Below, one piece after another: positions 63,516 to 64,000 of a DNA stretch of 64,000 nt. The notes beneath the pieces were generated by a model. That model saw nothing but the letters and a program-made list of their open reading frames with translations, was not told the origin of the DNA and made no database searches. The stretch spans positions 186,001 to 250,000 of the forward strand of contig NZ_VDUY01000002.1 of assembly GCF_008039575.1 (NCBI RefSeq), written 5' to 3'. Position numbers and translations under genes: made by a program. Source of the stretch: Zeimonas arvi (GTDB lineage Bacteria > Pseudomonadota > Gammaproteobacteria > Burkholderiales > Burkholderiaceae_E). Position 1 is the stretch's first letter. Each line of letters begins with the position of its first letter.

Positions 63516-63892
63516 CAGATGGTGTGGGTGGGGCGGGCGGCCTTGAGCGTGCCGCCGAGCAGGGTCTCGATGCGATCGCGCACCTGGGCGCCGGCCTCGT
63601 CCTTGGGAAACTGCACGCCGATCCCCTGCTGCCGCCCCGGCGTGCCGGCCGGGGTGATCCAGACCACCTTGCCGGTGAGCGGCAGGCGGTTGGGATCGTC
63701 GACGAGCTGCAGGATCAGGTAGATCTCGTCGCCGAGGTTGGCCGGCCGGGTGGTGGGCACGAACAGGCCGCCGCCGTCGATGAAGGGCATGTAGGCCGCG
63801 TAGAGCGCGGCCTTCTCCTTGAACGCGAGCTGCAGCACACCGGGGCGCACCCCGCCGCCGATCGCGGTGTTGGGCATCGTGTCGTTGCTCAT
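63515..63892 (-). CDS. pilZ: type IV pilus assembly protein PilZ
   Basis: PilZ-domain protein of 125 aa, starting in the expected position between holB and tatD. The region that holds the c-di-GMP-binding RxxxR and DxSxxG motifs in other PilZ proteins is here RPGVLQLAFK and MPFIDGGGLFVP, so the arginine motif is missing, as in the original PilZ that acts in pilus biogenesis through PilB and FimX rather than by binding c-di-GMP. Stop overlaps the tatD start; its own start overlaps the holB stop as ATGA. Confidence 0.93.
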   Translation of the reverse strand: MSNDTMPNTAIGGGVRPGVLQLAFKEKAALYAAYMPFIDGGGLFVPTTRPANLGDEIYLILQLVDDPNRLPLTGKVVWITPAGTPGRQQGIGVQFPKDEAGAQVRDRIETLLGGTLKAARPTHTI

Positions 63893-64000
63893 CGTGGTTC
63901 AGCGGTCCTCGTTCGGCCGCCTGGCGATCCGGCCAGTGCGCGGCGGTAGTCCAGCAGCACGTCTTCGAGCAGCAGCCGCGGATTGAGCGGATGCGAGGCC
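63889..64000 (-). CDS. holB: DNA polymerase III delta' subunit, C-terminal end (partial)
   Basis: Only the last 36 codons are in the window, ending at the TGA at 63891-63889 that shares four bases with the pilZ start. The sequence ASHPLNPRLLLEDVLLDYRRAL is the conserved C-terminal segment of betaproteobacterial HolB. The tail after that (AGSPGGRTRTAEPR) is short and basic. The call rests on this motif and on the well-kept holB-pilZ-tatD gene order. Confidence 0.8.
   Translation of the reverse strand, partial: ASHPLNPRLLLEDVLLDYRRALAGSPGGRTRTAEPR

Overview
The window is GC-rich, densely coded chromosomal DNA with strong third-position GC bias. This bias makes hundreds of long antisense and out-of-frame shadow ORFs, which are left out. 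Gene content and order (holB-pilZ-tatD, fused-permease TAXI-TRAP transport, glutathione-dependent formaldehyde oxidation, fused MnmC, proteobacterial-type GshA) suggest a betaproteobacterium, probably Burkholderiales. That placement is an inference from gene families, not from a marker phylogeny. I see no rRNA, tRNA, CRISPR array, insertion sequence or prophage.

Layout. 1-3485: the end of an LTA-synthase-like sulfatase-fold transferase, an EptA/MCR-type phosphoethanolamine transferase and a Gfo/Idh/MocA oxidoreductase. 3492-7140 (minus): purT, a Cys-cluster protein and mnmC. 7164-10429: a BT1/MFS-like transporter and a Tat-type multicopper oxidase. 10528-16623: class-III aminotransferase, TAXI-TRAP binding protein and fused permease, and a convergent PLP ammonia-lyase. 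16667-17767: a GAF-GGDEF diguanylate cyclase. 18136-24046: an unbroken plus-strand run of adhC, fghA, thiolase and modABC, which joins formaldehyde-to-formate detoxification with molybdate uptake. 24174-25574: a YqjD/YqjE-like four-gene operon. 25638-27895: a GST and narK.

27862-31965: a persulfide dioxygenase, and facing away from it a sigma54 activator with the three-cysteine pattern of the sulfane-sulfur sensor FisR. A methyltransferase and a secreted HExxH protein are coupled to the activator. 32256-37815: an NTF2-like protein, gshA, a GlxA/AraC-type regulator with a palindromic divergent promoter region, a TPR protein and a methyltransferase. 37838-46411 (minus): a cytochrome c, two M20 hydrolases and a complete Dpp-type ABC importer. 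46513-48583: an esterase, a nitroreductase remnant and an aldo-keto reductase.

48787-53970: an orphan groEL paralog, a Mut7-C protein, two CBS proteins, a membrane protein, a cupin and a 48-aa/155-aa overlapping gene pair. 54136-54951: a GNAT gene and a 78-aa ORF transcribed apart from a near-consensus LexA box. 54869-56607: a helix-hairpin-helix protein and a ZIP transporter. 56666-64000 (minus): one tight run of holB (partial), pilZ, tatD, an ankyrin protein, an FAD monooxygenase and a MacA/MacB-like tripartite exporter split into three genes.

Themes. Glutathione chemistry recurs (AdhC, FghA, GST, persulfide dioxygenase, GshA). The two most interesting unexplained pieces are the FisR-linked methyltransferase/HExxH operon and the LexA-box locus with its small uncharacterised ORFs.
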